Positions 51,116 to 58,798 of a stretch of DNA of 64,000 bases are shown here, piece by piece. The notes below the pieces were generated by a model. It was not told the origin of the DNA and ran no database searches. It was given only the letters and a program-made list of their open reading frames with translations. The stretch is from JALOAR01 sp041649615 (lineage in GTDB: Bacteria > Patescibacteriota > Minisyncoccia > UBA6257 > Colwellbacteraceae). Numbering within the stretch: position 1 is the stretch's first letter; each line of letters opens with the position of its first letter. The stretch lies in NCBI GenBank assembly GCA_041649615.1, contig JBAZMT010000002.1:28587-92586 (forward strand). Direction: 5' to 3'. The position numbers and the translations under genes are program-made.

Positions 51116-51188
51116 GCGCCTTTAGCTCAATGGATAGAGCGTCTGGCTTCGAACCAGAAGGTTGCGGGTTCGACTCCTGCAAGGCGCG
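51116..51188 (+). tRNA. tRNA-Arg (anticodon TCG)
   Basis: The acceptor GCGCCTT pairs with AAGGCGC. The anticodon loop TTCGAAC gives TCG (Arg CGA and possibly other CGN). CCA is not encoded. The CCA-adding enzyme gene begins ten bases later. Confidence 0.94.
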
Positions 51189-51197
51189 CAAACGCCG

Positions 51198-52661
51198 ATG
51201 AACTTGAAAGGAAAAATTCCAAAAGAAGTAAAAGACATTATTACTGCTCTAGAGAACAAAGGGCATTTGGCGTACGCAGTGGGCGGAGCAGTGAGGGACG
51301 TCATCATGGAGCGCGAACCGAAAGATTGGGACGTGGCAACGTCTGCCGAACCGGAAGAGATACAAGAGTGTTTTCCGGATAGCGTGTATGAGAATCAGTT
51401 CGGAACGGTGGGAGTTAAAACCCGTTCGGAAGACAAAACCGTTTCCGTGGTTGAAGTCACCACTTTTAGAAAAGAAGGACGTTATTCCGATTATCGTCAT
51501 CCGGACGAAGTGAAATTCGCGAAGACGATCATTGAAGATCTTTCCCGGAGGGACTTTACGGTCAATGCCATAGCATTAACCCTCCAAGGAAAAATAGAAG
51601 ACCCGTTTTCGGGACAGGAAGACATTAAAAAGAAACTGATAAAAACGGTCGGAGATCCGACTTTAAGATTCAAAGAAGACGCGCTTCGTCTTATGCGCGC
51701 CGTCCGTTTTGCGGCCGAATTGGGATTTGATGTAGAGCCTGAAACTTTTACGGCTATCGTTAAAAACTCCGACTTACTTGCACAAATAGCCGAAGAGAGA
51801 ATAAGGGACGAATTCGTGAAAATGATAATGAGCGAAGGAAGCGGTCCGGCCTGGGGGGTAGTCACGCTGGAGAAATCGGGACTTTTGAAGCACATTATAC
51901 CGGAACTTACGGAAGGAATAGGGGTAACTCAAAACAAACACCATATATACACCGTTTGGGAACATAATCTGCGAGCGCTTGATTATGCGGCAAAAGACAA
52001 AGCCTCTTTTGAAGTTCGTTTGGCGGCGCTTTTACACGACGTTGGAAAACCGAAAGCGAAAGAAGGAGAAGGACCGGAGGCCACTTTCCATGCGCACGAG
52101 GTAATCGGAGCAAGAATGACGAAGAAAATAATGGAAAGGCTCAAGTTTTCCAAAGAAATTACCGATAGGGTAACGCACCTTGTTAGACATCATCTTTTTT
52201 ATTACAACGTGGGCGAAGTAACGGAGGCAGGCGTGAGGCGTTTTATAAGCCGAGTCGGGGAAGAAAACATCGGAGATTTATTAAAAATCCGAGAAGCGGA
52301 CAGGATCGGTTCCGGAGTACCGAAAGCAGTGCCTTACAAAACGAGACACTTGCGGTTCATGATTGATAAAGTCAAACGCGATCCCATAAGTCCCAAGATG
52401 TTAAAACTGGACGGAACTAAACTTATGGAACACTTGAAAATTTCGCCCGGACCGAAAGTGGGAATGATACTCGGAATATTGCTTGAAGAAGTTCTTGATG
52501 AACCGGATAAGAACGAGGAAGAATCGTTATTGAAGAGAGCGGACGAATTGAACAGCTTACAAGAAAGCGAACTTGTGAAAATGGCGAAGAAAGCGAAGGA
52601 GGCGAAGATGGAGTTTGAGGGAGAAGTTGAAGAAGAAATAAAGAGAAAGTATAAAGTATAG
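51198..52661 (+). CDS. cca: CCA-adding tRNA nucleotidyltransferase with HD domain
   Basis: Adds CCA to tRNA 3' ends; 487 residues. The nucleotidyltransferase head has VGGAVRDVI and the catalytic DWDVAT (D-x-D), followed by DFTVNAIAL and the RFKEDALRLMRAVRFAAE neck. An HD domain follows with ALLHDVGKPKAKE. Ten of the eleven tRNAs in the window lack an encoded CCA, so this enzyme is essential here. ATG 51198 is preferred; the upstream frame runs into tRNA-Arg. Confidence 0.96.
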   Translation: MNLKGKIPKEVKDIITALENKGHLAYAVGGAVRDVIMEREPKDWDVATSAEPEEIQECFPDSVYENQFGTVGVKTRSEDKTVSVVEVTTFRKEGRYSDYRHPDEVKFAKTIIEDLSRRDFTVNAIALTLQGKIEDPFSGQEDIKKKLIKTVGDPTLRFKEDALRLMRAVRFAAELGFDVEPETFTAIVKNSDLLAQIAEERIRDEFVKMIMSEGSGPAWGVVTLEKSGLLKHIIPELTEGIGVTQNKHHIYTVWEHNLRALDYAAKDKASFEVRLAALLHDVGKPKAKEGEGPEATFHAHEVIGARMTKKIMERLKFSKEITDRVTHLVRHHLFYYNVGEVTEAGVRRFISRVGEENIGDLLKIREADRIGSGVPKAVPYKTRHLRFMIDKVKRDPISPKMLKLDGTKLMEHLKISPGPKVGMILGILLEEVLDEPDKNEEESLLKRADELNSLQESELVKMAKKAKEAKMEFEGEVEEEIKRKYKV

Positions 52662-52672
52662 TGATTCTTATC

Positions 52673-52709
52673 AGGCTGTAGTAACCAGCGAGTACGTATG
52701 TTTCGGTGT
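52673..52709 (+). pseudogene. Truncated tRNA-Pro-like copy
   Basis: The stretch beginning AGGCTGTAGTA and continuing through GAGTACGTATGTTTCGGTG matches, with changes, the 5' half of the tRNA-Pro gene at 52780, including the anticodon loop. No 3' half follows. It is a decayed or partial duplicate. Confidence 0.5.
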
Positions 52710-52779
52710 TTTTTGCACTGCTTCGCAACGCAACAGACAGTTGTATTATTGATTAGGGCGAGTCTATAGTATTTTCATC

Positions 52780-52848
52780 GGGCTGTAGTATACCGGTAGT
52801 ACGTGCGCTTCGGGTGCGTAAAGACCGAGTTCGATTCTCGGCAGCCCG
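52780..52848 (+). tRNA. tRNA-Pro (anticodon CGG)
   Basis: The acceptor GGGCTGT pairs with GCAGCCC (one G-T pair). The D-stem GTAT/GTAC has a small loop. The anticodon loop TTCGGGT gives CGG (Pro CCG). The T-arm is CCGAG-TTCGATT-CTCGG. At 69 bases it is short. CCA is not encoded. Confidence 0.88.
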
Positions 52849-52858
52849 ACAACCTAAT

Positions 52859-52933
52859 GCAAGAAAATATTTGCGGGTTCCCGCTCCAAGGCCGCTTGGG
52901 CCGGTCTCTAAGAACCCGCAAATATTTTCTTGC
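52859..52933. repeat. Long hairpin with 22-bp perfect arms
   Basis: GCAAGAAAATATTTGCGGGTTC at 52859-52880 is perfectly complementary to 52912-52933. The 31-base loop holds its own GC-rich hairpin (GGCCGCTTGGGCC). It lies between tRNA-Pro and the RNHCP gene, whose ATG is nine bases after it. It may be a terminator, an RNA element or a small mobile repeat. Confidence 0.75.
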
Positions 52934-52941
52934 TAGATCAA

Positions 52942-53217
52942 ATGACTTTCATACGAACTAAAGAAAATTTTGTTTGCGAGAATTGCGGAGAGGAAGTTAA
53001 AGGAAACGGGTATACGAATCATTGCCCATCATGTTTGTGGAGCAAACACGTGGATATAGATCCGGGAGACAGAAAATCAGAATGCAGGGGACGGATGGAA
53101 CCGACAAAGTTGGAATGGATAAAAGACGAATTTCTTATAACGCACAAATGCGTGAAGTGCGGTTATGAGAAAAGAAATAAAACTTCGGAAGGAGACAATT
53201 TAAATTTGTTAAGTTAA
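52942..53217 (+). CDS. RNHCP-domain protein
   Basis: 91 residues. The domain hallmark reads YTNHCPSCLWSKHVD, with a CENCGEE before and KCVKCGYEK after, giving three CxxC-type zinc sites. RNHCP proteins are small zinc-ribbon proteins of unknown function found in several bacterial groups. ATG 52942 lies outside the preceding hairpin; a TTG at 52930 is in frame but inside it. Confidence 0.88.
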   Translation: MTFIRTKENFVCENCGEEVKGNGYTNHCPSCLWSKHVDIDPGDRKSECRGRMEPTKLEWIKDEFLITHKCVKCGYEKRNKTSEGDNLNLLS

Positions 53218-53223
53218 AAGAAA

Positions 53224-53248
53224 CCCGCCTCTTTTAAAAGGAGGCGGG
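53224..53248. terminator. Terminator between RNHCP gene and mini-gene
   Basis: CCCGCCTC and GAGGCGGG with a loop of TTTTAAAAG. It would end the RNHCP gene (+) and also the small minus-strand transcript from the mini-gene region. Confidence 0.7.
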
Positions 53249-53281
53249 GCTCACATATACCTTCTTCAAGAAGGAAGAAGA

Positions 53282-53326
53282 CTATCTCTTCTTGCCTTTC
53301 TTGGCTGTTTTTCTCTTTTTTGCCAT
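53282..53326 (-). CDS. 14-residue lysine/arginine peptide (candidate mini-gene)
   Basis: ATG 53326 to TAG 53282 on the minus strand encodes MAKKRKTAKKGKKR, ten of fourteen residues being Lys or Arg. A TATAAT on the minus strand about 45 bases upstream (near 53373) and the hairpin at 53224-53248 would frame a transcript of about 150 bases. Very short basic peptides of this kind could be ribosome- or nucleoid-bound. It could also be chance within a non-coding RNA. No clear ribosome binding site. Confidence 0.4.
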   Translation of the reverse strand: MAKKRKTAKKGKKR

Positions 53327-53419
53327 GGGACTTTTATTTTGCCTTGTGACCTTTCTTATACGTTAATTATAGCTTTTAAGGTTATGTGCATAACTCGTTT
53401 TGGTTTAAAATGAAAACGA

Positions 53420-54718
53420 GTGTTTATAACCAATTACCAAAAAATCGCGAAAACGCCTTTAAGAAGAGATGTTTTGAGGATAGTAGAAGCGGGAATTGAC
53501 GCCTCTTTGCCGGAGAAAGTCCTCGAAAACAAGCTACGGCTCCAGAAAGACGTCCTTTTAGTCAACGGAAACAAAGTAGATCTCTCAAAATACGAGAATG
53601 TATACGTTGTCGGGGGAGGGAAAGCTTCCTACGGAACAGCCAAGTACATTTCCGGGCTTTTAAGACATCGGATAACGGAAGGGGTCGTTGTAGGCGAGAG
53701 AGAAGGAATTTTCGACAAAATTAAATCTTATGAAGGGACACATCCGTACCCTTCGGAAAGAAATATATCCGCAACAAAAAAATTGGTATCAGTTTTAAAA
53801 AAAGCGAAAAAGGGAGATTTAGTAATTGCCATTATTTCGGGAGGGGGATCTTCTCTTTTATGCGCTCCTCATAAAATGACCTGCGTGGATTTAAAAAGCG
53901 TGATTGAGGAATTTTTCAGAAAAGGAGCAAACATAAAAGAAATCAACATAGTCCGAAAACACATTTCGGAAATTCACGGCGGAAATTTGGCGAAGTTGGC
54001 TTATCCGGCGGATGTGTTGGGACTTATTTTTTCAGACGTTCCTTTCAAGGACGTTAGTTTGGTGTCTTCCGGTCCGACATTCTATGACAGGACAAGCAAA
54101 GCCGATGCTCTGAAAGTTGCTAAGAAGTATGGCATTAGTGGATTAACGTTTTTAGAAACACCTAAAGAGAAAAAATATTTTGAGCAAGTTAAAAACATTC
54201 TTTTGCTAAGTAATTGCGATGCGATTGAAGCGATGAAAAAAGAAGCAGAAGCAAGGGGATACAAAACGCGCGTTTGCGGAATGTATTTGAAGGGAGAAGC
54301 AAAAAAACTTGCCAAAAAAATAATCGGCGAATTTAAAACGGAAAGAGGAAAAGTCGCTTTTGTCGGTGGAGGAGAAACGATAGTTTATGTGAAGCACAAA
54401 GGAAAAGGAGGAAGAAATTTAGAAACGGCGATGGGAGCGATCGACAGTATTCCCAAAGGCGCAGTTTTTGCATCAGTAGCTTCAGACGGGAAAGACAATA
54501 TAGAAGGAGTGGGAGGCGGATTAATTGACGAAGGAGTGATTAAAAGAGCTGAGGAGCTAAAATATGACTACCGAAAATTCTTGGACGAAAATAATTCTTA
54601 TAAATTTATGAGTGACACGGGCGGGCTCATAGAAGCAAGAGAAACGGGAACAAACATATCGGATCTGGTGGTGATACTCAAGGAAGCCACAAAGAGTAAT
54701 ACGGGCTATAATAGATAA
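53420..54718 (+). CDS. Glycerate 2-kinase (GckA/TtuD, MOFRL type)
   Basis: 432 residues of the glycerate kinase type 2 family, which makes 2-phosphoglycerate from glycerate and ATP. The N-terminal domain has VYVVGGGKASYGTAKYI and AIISGGGSSLLCAPH; the C-terminal MOFRL domain has FVGGGETIV, GKGGRNLETA and FASVASDGKDNIEG. GTG 53420 is the start; TAAAAT (53406-53411) ends eight bases before it. It stands at the head of a run with ppsA and a D-2-hydroxyacid dehydrogenase, all around 2-phosphoglycerate, PEP and pyruvate. Confidence 0.92.
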   Translation: MFITNYQKIAKTPLRRDVLRIVEAGIDASLPEKVLENKLRLQKDVLLVNGNKVDLSKYENVYVVGGGKASYGTAKYISGLLRHRITEGVVVGEREGIFDKIKSYEGTHPYPSERNISATKKLVSVLKKAKKGDLVIAIISGGGSSLLCAPHKMTCVDLKSVIEEFFRKGANIKEINIVRKHISEIHGGNLAKLAYPADVLGLIFSDVPFKDVSLVSSGPTFYDRTSKADALKVAKKYGISGLTFLETPKEKKYFEQVKNILLLSNCDAIEAMKKEAEARGYKTRVCGMYLKGEAKKLAKKIIGEFKTERGKVAFVGGGETIVYVKHKGKGGRNLETAMGAIDSIPKGAVFASVASDGKDNIEGVGGGLIDEGVIKRAEELKYDYRKFLDENNSYKFMSDTGGLIEARETGTNISDLVVILKEATKSNTGYNR

Positions 54719-54722
54719 ATAC

Positions 54723-57113
54723 ATGCAAAACGTAATCTGGTTCAAAGACCTCTCCATAAAAGACACTCCCAAAGTAGGCGGAAAAAACTCTTCTTTGGGA
54801 GAAATGTATAACGTTCTTACGAAAAAAGGCGTAAAAATTCCAAACGGATTTGCGATAACTTCCGGCGCTTACATTAAGTTCCTGGAAGCGAACGGACTGC
54901 CGAACAAGATGCGCGAAGTTCTCAAGGACTTGGACACCCATAACATCAATAATCTCCAGAGCCGAGGCAAGAAAATAAGGGAGATGATCCTGGCTTCGGA
55001 AATACCGGAAGAAATAAAAAGAGAAATAATTGAGGCGTACAGAGAGTTGTCCGAGGAATTTGGAGTAAAAAACGCGGACGTTGCCGTTCGTTCATCGGCC
55101 ACGGCAGAAGATCTGCCGGACGCGAGCTTCGCCGGGCAGCAAGAGAGCTTTCTTAACGTTTCGGGAAAGACTCAGGTTCTTTTGGCGGTAAAAAAATGTT
55201 TCGCTTCGCTTTTTACCGACAGAGCGATTTCTTACAGGGAAGACAAGGGATTCAGTCACATGCAAACTTATCTTTCCGTAGGAATCCAGAAAATGGTCCG
55301 GTCGGATAAGGCGTCTTCGGGCGTGTTGTTTACAATAGATCCCGAAACGGGATTCTCAGGAACTATTATCATCAACAGTTCATGGGGACTTGGGGACATG
55401 GTGGTGCAGGGACGAGTGATACCGGACGAGTACAAAATTTTTAAGCCGACCTTAAGCGCCGGATATAAACCGATAATTTCACGAAAACTTGGAACAAAAG
55501 AAAAAACGGAAATTTACGGGTTGGGAAATTCACTGAAAATAATTAAAACTTCGGAAAAAAACCGGAAAAAGATGACGCTTACGGACGAAGAAGCGCTCGT
55601 GCTCGCGAAATGGGGAGTGATCGTTCACGAACATTACGACAAACCGATGGACTTGGAATGGGCGAAAGACGGCATTTCGGGAGAATTATTCATCGTGCAG
55701 GCAAGACCGGAAACGATACACGGAGTAAGAGAAATATCCCAGATAGAGGATTACGTAATGGAATCGCATCCGGAAAAAATGCTTGCGCAAGGGGCTTCGG
55801 TCGGATCAAAGATCGCCGAAGGAAAAGCGAACGTAATACTTAACGTTTCGGGCATCAAGAATTTCAAAAAAGGAGAAGTGCTCGTTACCGGAATGACCGA
55901 TCCCGATTGGGAACCGATAATGAAAATAGCCTCGGCAATCGTCACTGACGAAGGAGGAAGAACTTCTCACGCGGCAATCGTTTCAAGAGAACTTGGCATA
56001 CCGTGCGTTGTTGGAACGGGAGACGCCACGAAAAAAATAAAGAAAGGGCAATTTTTGACCGTTGATTGTTCCACGGGAGCGGAAGGATACGTGTGGCAGG
56101 GAAAGGCCAAGTGGACGATAAGGAAATACAACGTAAATCGCGAGGAAAGACCGAAGACGAAAATAATGATGAACATCGGCTCTCCCGAAGAAGCATTTGA
56201 GGCGTCTTTTATCCCAAATGACGGAGTGGGACTTGCGAGAGAAGAATTTATAATCGCGTCTCACATCAGAATACATCCATCGGCCCTGATTAATTTTAAA
56301 AAACTGAAAGATAAGTTTCTTAAAAGGTTGATAGAAGAAATGACCGAGGAATATGCCGATAAAACAAAGTTTTACGTGGATAAACTTTCCGAAGGAATCG
56401 CCCAAATAGCGGCGGCGTTTTATCCGAAAGAAGTAATACTCCGCTTTTCGGATTTTAAGACGAACGAATACGCCGCTTTAATCGGAGGGGCTCTGTACGA
56501 ACCGGAGGAATCCAACCCGATGATCGGATGGAGGGGAGCGTCTCGCTATTACGATCCGCGATTTGCGGAAGCTTTCGGATTGGAATGTCAGGCCGTTAAA
56601 AAGGCGAGAGAGGAGTTCGGGCTCCAGAATTTGGTAGTGATGATTCCTTTCTGCCGGACGGCAGATGAAGGACGGAAAGTCATCGCGATAATGAAGGAAC
56701 ACGGACTTGTACAAGGGGAGGGCGGATTAAAAGTTTACGTGATGTGCGAAGTGCCTTCCAACGTGATAGAGGCAGACGAGTTTCTTAAAGTTTTTGACGG
56801 TTTCAGCATCGGTTCAAACGATCTTACTCAACTCGTGTTGGGAACCGATCGCGATAACGCGGGTCTTGGAAAAATAGGAGACGAACGCGATCCGGCCGTG
56901 AAAAACTTTGTAAGGAAAGCGATAAAAACAGCCAAAGAAAAAGGGAAATACATCGGCATTTGCGGACAAGCACCTTCCGATTACGAGGAATTCGCAATGT
57001 TCCTCGTAGAGGAGGGCATTGACAGCATGTCCTTGAATCCCGATACCGTGCTCAAGACAACGGAAGCGGTGTTAAAAAAAGAAAAACAATTGGGGAAAAC
57101 CGGTTATAATTAA
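54723..57113 (+). CDS. ppsA: Phosphoenolpyruvate synthase
   Basis: Converts pyruvate, ATP and water into PEP, AMP and phosphate; 796 residues, full length. The N-terminal ATP-grasp domain has VGGKNSSLGEM and RSSATAEDLPDASFAGQQES. The swivelling domain has the phospho-histidine in TDEGGRTSHAAIVSRELG. The C-terminal PEP-binding barrel has FSIGSNDLTQLVLGTDRD and GICGQAPSD. TATAAT (54707-54712), inside the last codons of the glycerate kinase gene, ends ten bases before the ATG. Confidence 0.96.
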   Translation: MQNVIWFKDLSIKDTPKVGGKNSSLGEMYNVLTKKGVKIPNGFAITSGAYIKFLEANGLPNKMREVLKDLDTHNINNLQSRGKKIREMILASEIPEEIKREIIEAYRELSEEFGVKNADVAVRSSATAEDLPDASFAGQQESFLNVSGKTQVLLAVKKCFASLFTDRAISYREDKGFSHMQTYLSVGIQKMVRSDKASSGVLFTIDPETGFSGTIIINSSWGLGDMVVQGRVIPDEYKIFKPTLSAGYKPIISRKLGTKEKTEIYGLGNSLKIIKTSEKNRKKMTLTDEEALVLAKWGVIVHEHYDKPMDLEWAKDGISGELFIVQARPETIHGVREISQIEDYVMESHPEKMLAQGASVGSKIAEGKANVILNVSGIKNFKKGEVLVTGMTDPDWEPIMKIASAIVTDEGGRTSHAAIVSRELGIPCVVGTGDATKKIKKGQFLTVDCSTGAEGYVWQGKAKWTIRKYNVNREERPKTKIMMNIGSPEEAFEASFIPNDGVGLAREEFIIASHIRIHPSALINFKKLKDKFLKRLIEEMTEEYADKTKFYVDKLSEGIAQIAAAFYPKEVILRFSDFKTNEYAALIGGALYEPEESNPMIGWRGASRYYDPRFAEAFGLECQAVKKAREEFGLQNLVVMIPFCRTADEGRKVIAIMKEHGLVQGEGGLKVYVMCEVPSNVIEADEFLKVFDGFSIGSNDLTQLVLGTDRDNAGLGKIGDERDPAVKNFVRKAIKTAKEKGKYIGICGQAPSDYEEFAMFLVEEGIDSMSLNPDTVLKTTEAVLKKEKQLGKTGYN

Positions 57114-57117
57114 ACCC

Positions 57118-58128
57118 ATGAAAATAGCTTTTTTTGAAACAGAAATATGGGAAGGCACTTATTTAAAAGAGAAACTGGCCAGTCATGAACTGGACTTTTA
57201 CGGAGGGCGATTAAATAAGAAAAGCATTCCGGAGAAAACGGATTATGACATCGTCTCGGTGTTTGCAAATAGCGAAGTCGGAAGCGAAGTTCTTGGCGCT
57301 TTTCCCAATTTAAAATTTATAGCCACAAGAACTACCGGTTATGACCATATAGATTTAACGGGGGCGGAAAACAGAAAAATCGTGGTTTCAAACGTGCCTT
57401 CATACGGGGAAAATTCAGTTGCCGAATTCGCGTTCGGATTATTGCTCAATCTTTCCAGGAAAATATTTGCCGCTTACAATCGAATAAGAGAAACAGCTTC
57501 TTTTGATCTCAATGGATTAAGAGGCATTGATTTAAAGGGAAAAACAATCGGTGTAGTGGGAACGGGGCGTATCGGACGCCATATGATAAAAATGGCGAAA
57601 GGATTTGAAATGAACGTGGTGGCAACGGACGCTTACCCGGATGAGAAATTTGCCGCCGATAATCAGATAAAATACGTGACTTTTGAAGAACTGCTGGGAC
57701 AATCGGACGTGATAACTTTTCACGTGCCCGAGTTGCCGAGTACTTTTCATATGTTGAATATGGGGAATATCGGTCTTGTCAAAAGAGGAGCTCTCGTAAT
57801 AAATACGGCGAGAGGAAGCATAATTGAAACGGCGGCGCTCGTTAAAGCGTTGCATGAGGGAATAATAGGCGGAGCAGGGCTGGACGTTCTTGAGGAAGAA
57901 ATTTCAACAAAAGAAGTGCGCGAATTCATAATGAGCGGGGAAGGGAAAACGCACAATTTGGAAACGATACTTTATAATCACTTGCTCGTAGACATGGATA
58001 ACGTGATAATCACGCCGCACAACGCTTTTAATTCGGAAGAAGGGGTAATGAGAATAATGAATACGACGGTAGAAAATATTGATTCTTTCGTGGCGGGTAC
58101 TCCGCAAAACGAAGTGAAAGCAAAATGA
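57118..58128 (+). CDS. D-lactate dehydrogenase-like D-2-hydroxyacid dehydrogenase
   Basis: 336 residues. The NAD-binding motif is GVVGTGRIGRHM. Catalytic Arg is in INTARGSII, the Glu in GLDVLEEE, and His in ITPHNAFN, the complete D-isomer-specific 2-hydroxyacid dehydrogenase set. Length and the DVLEEE region fit fermentative D-lactate dehydrogenase (pyruvate to D-lactate). TATAAT (57105-57110), formed by the last codons of ppsA, ends seven bases before the ATG. The next gene overlaps by four bases. Confidence 0.92.
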   Translation: MKIAFFETEIWEGTYLKEKLASHELDFYGGRLNKKSIPEKTDYDIVSVFANSEVGSEVLGAFPNLKFIATRTTGYDHIDLTGAENRKIVVSNVPSYGENSVAEFAFGLLLNLSRKIFAAYNRIRETASFDLNGLRGIDLKGKTIGVVGTGRIGRHMIKMAKGFEMNVVATDAYPDEKFAADNQIKYVTFEELLGQSDVITFHVPELPSTFHMLNMGNIGLVKRGALVINTARGSIIETAALVKALHEGIIGGAGLDVLEEEISTKEVREFIMSGEGKTHNLETILYNHLLVDMDNVIITPHNAFNSEEGVMRIMNTTVENIDSFVAGTPQNEVKAK

Positions 58129-58583
58129 CGCGCGGCGTTTCTTTTTTAGAGGGATTAAAAGCGGTGCTTAAAATCGTTTTCGGTTCGGCGGCCGGAGTTT
58201 TTTTGGGGAGTCTCTTTTCTTTTTTTGCCGTGCTTCTGGTAAGAGGGACGGCCGGTAGAGTTCTAGGGATTTTAATTATGCTCGGTTTTGTCGCTCTCGG
58301 GGCTTTCATTGGCGGAAAAGCCGCAAAAGAAAATGTTGCCGAAGCGAAAGATGCGGGAAAGGTCGCTATTTGGGGGTCAGTGATTTTTCTCGCCGGCGAT
58401 TTTTTTCTATTTGCCGTAAAAAATATAGTAGTTTCCATGGTTCAAATTGCGAGAACGGATTCGTGGGCGGATATTGCCCAAATAGCTGCGCGAGCCCTCG
58501 TAATATATTTGGCTTCAAAGTGGACGATACGAGGAATGCGGAAACGCCCGAAAATTTTGCAGAGACCGGGAAAATCCTTATAA
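58125..58583 (+). CDS. Small membrane protein, unknown
   Basis: 152 residues with about four hydrophobic stretches: around 18-38 with a Gly-rich start (FGSAAGVFLGSLFSFFAVLLV), 42-62 (VLGILIMLGFVALGAFIGG), 80-100 and a weaker one near 125. A short basic tail follows. No family recognised. It is coupled to the dehydrogenase gene by an ATGA overlap. Confidence 0.65.
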   Translation: MTRGVSFLEGLKAVLKIVFGSAAGVFLGSLFSFFAVLLVRGTAGRVLGILIMLGFVALGAFIGGKAAKENVAEAKDAGKVAIWGSVIFLAGDFFLFAVKNIVVSMVQIARTDSWADIAQIAARALVIYLASKWTIRGMRKRPKILQRPGKSL

Positions 58584-58640
58584 TCCAGGACGTAAGGGCC
58601 TATGTTGAATTTAAAAAAAACAATATATGCCCTCATTCGG

Positions 58641-58668
58641 ACGAAAAGATATTGTATAATCTTTTCGT
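58641..58668 (+). promoter_or_regulatory. tRNA-Ala promoter inside an inverted repeat
   Basis: ACGAAAAGAT (58641-58650) and its exact complement (58659-58668) flank an eight-base centre. The -10 box TATAAT (58655-58660) overlaps the right arm, about 19 bases before tRNA-Ala. A DNA-binding protein or a transcript hairpin could control this tRNA. Confidence 0.5.
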
Positions 58669-58678
58669 TCCTCGTTTC

Positions 58679-58749
58679 GGGCCTATGGTATAGTGGTAGC
58701 ACACGGCATTCGCATTGCCGGGACGCCGGTTCGATTCCGGCTAGGTCCA
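58679..58749 (+). tRNA. tRNA-Ala (anticodon CGC)
   Basis: The acceptor GGGCCTA pairs with TAGGTCC. The anticodon stem CGGCA/TGCCG encloses TTCGCAT, giving CGC (Ala GCG). CCA is not encoded. Confidence 0.94.
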
Positions 58750-58798
58750 CTTGGACAAAGTTTTGGAAATATCGGGCGCGAGAGAATAAAATAAATTG

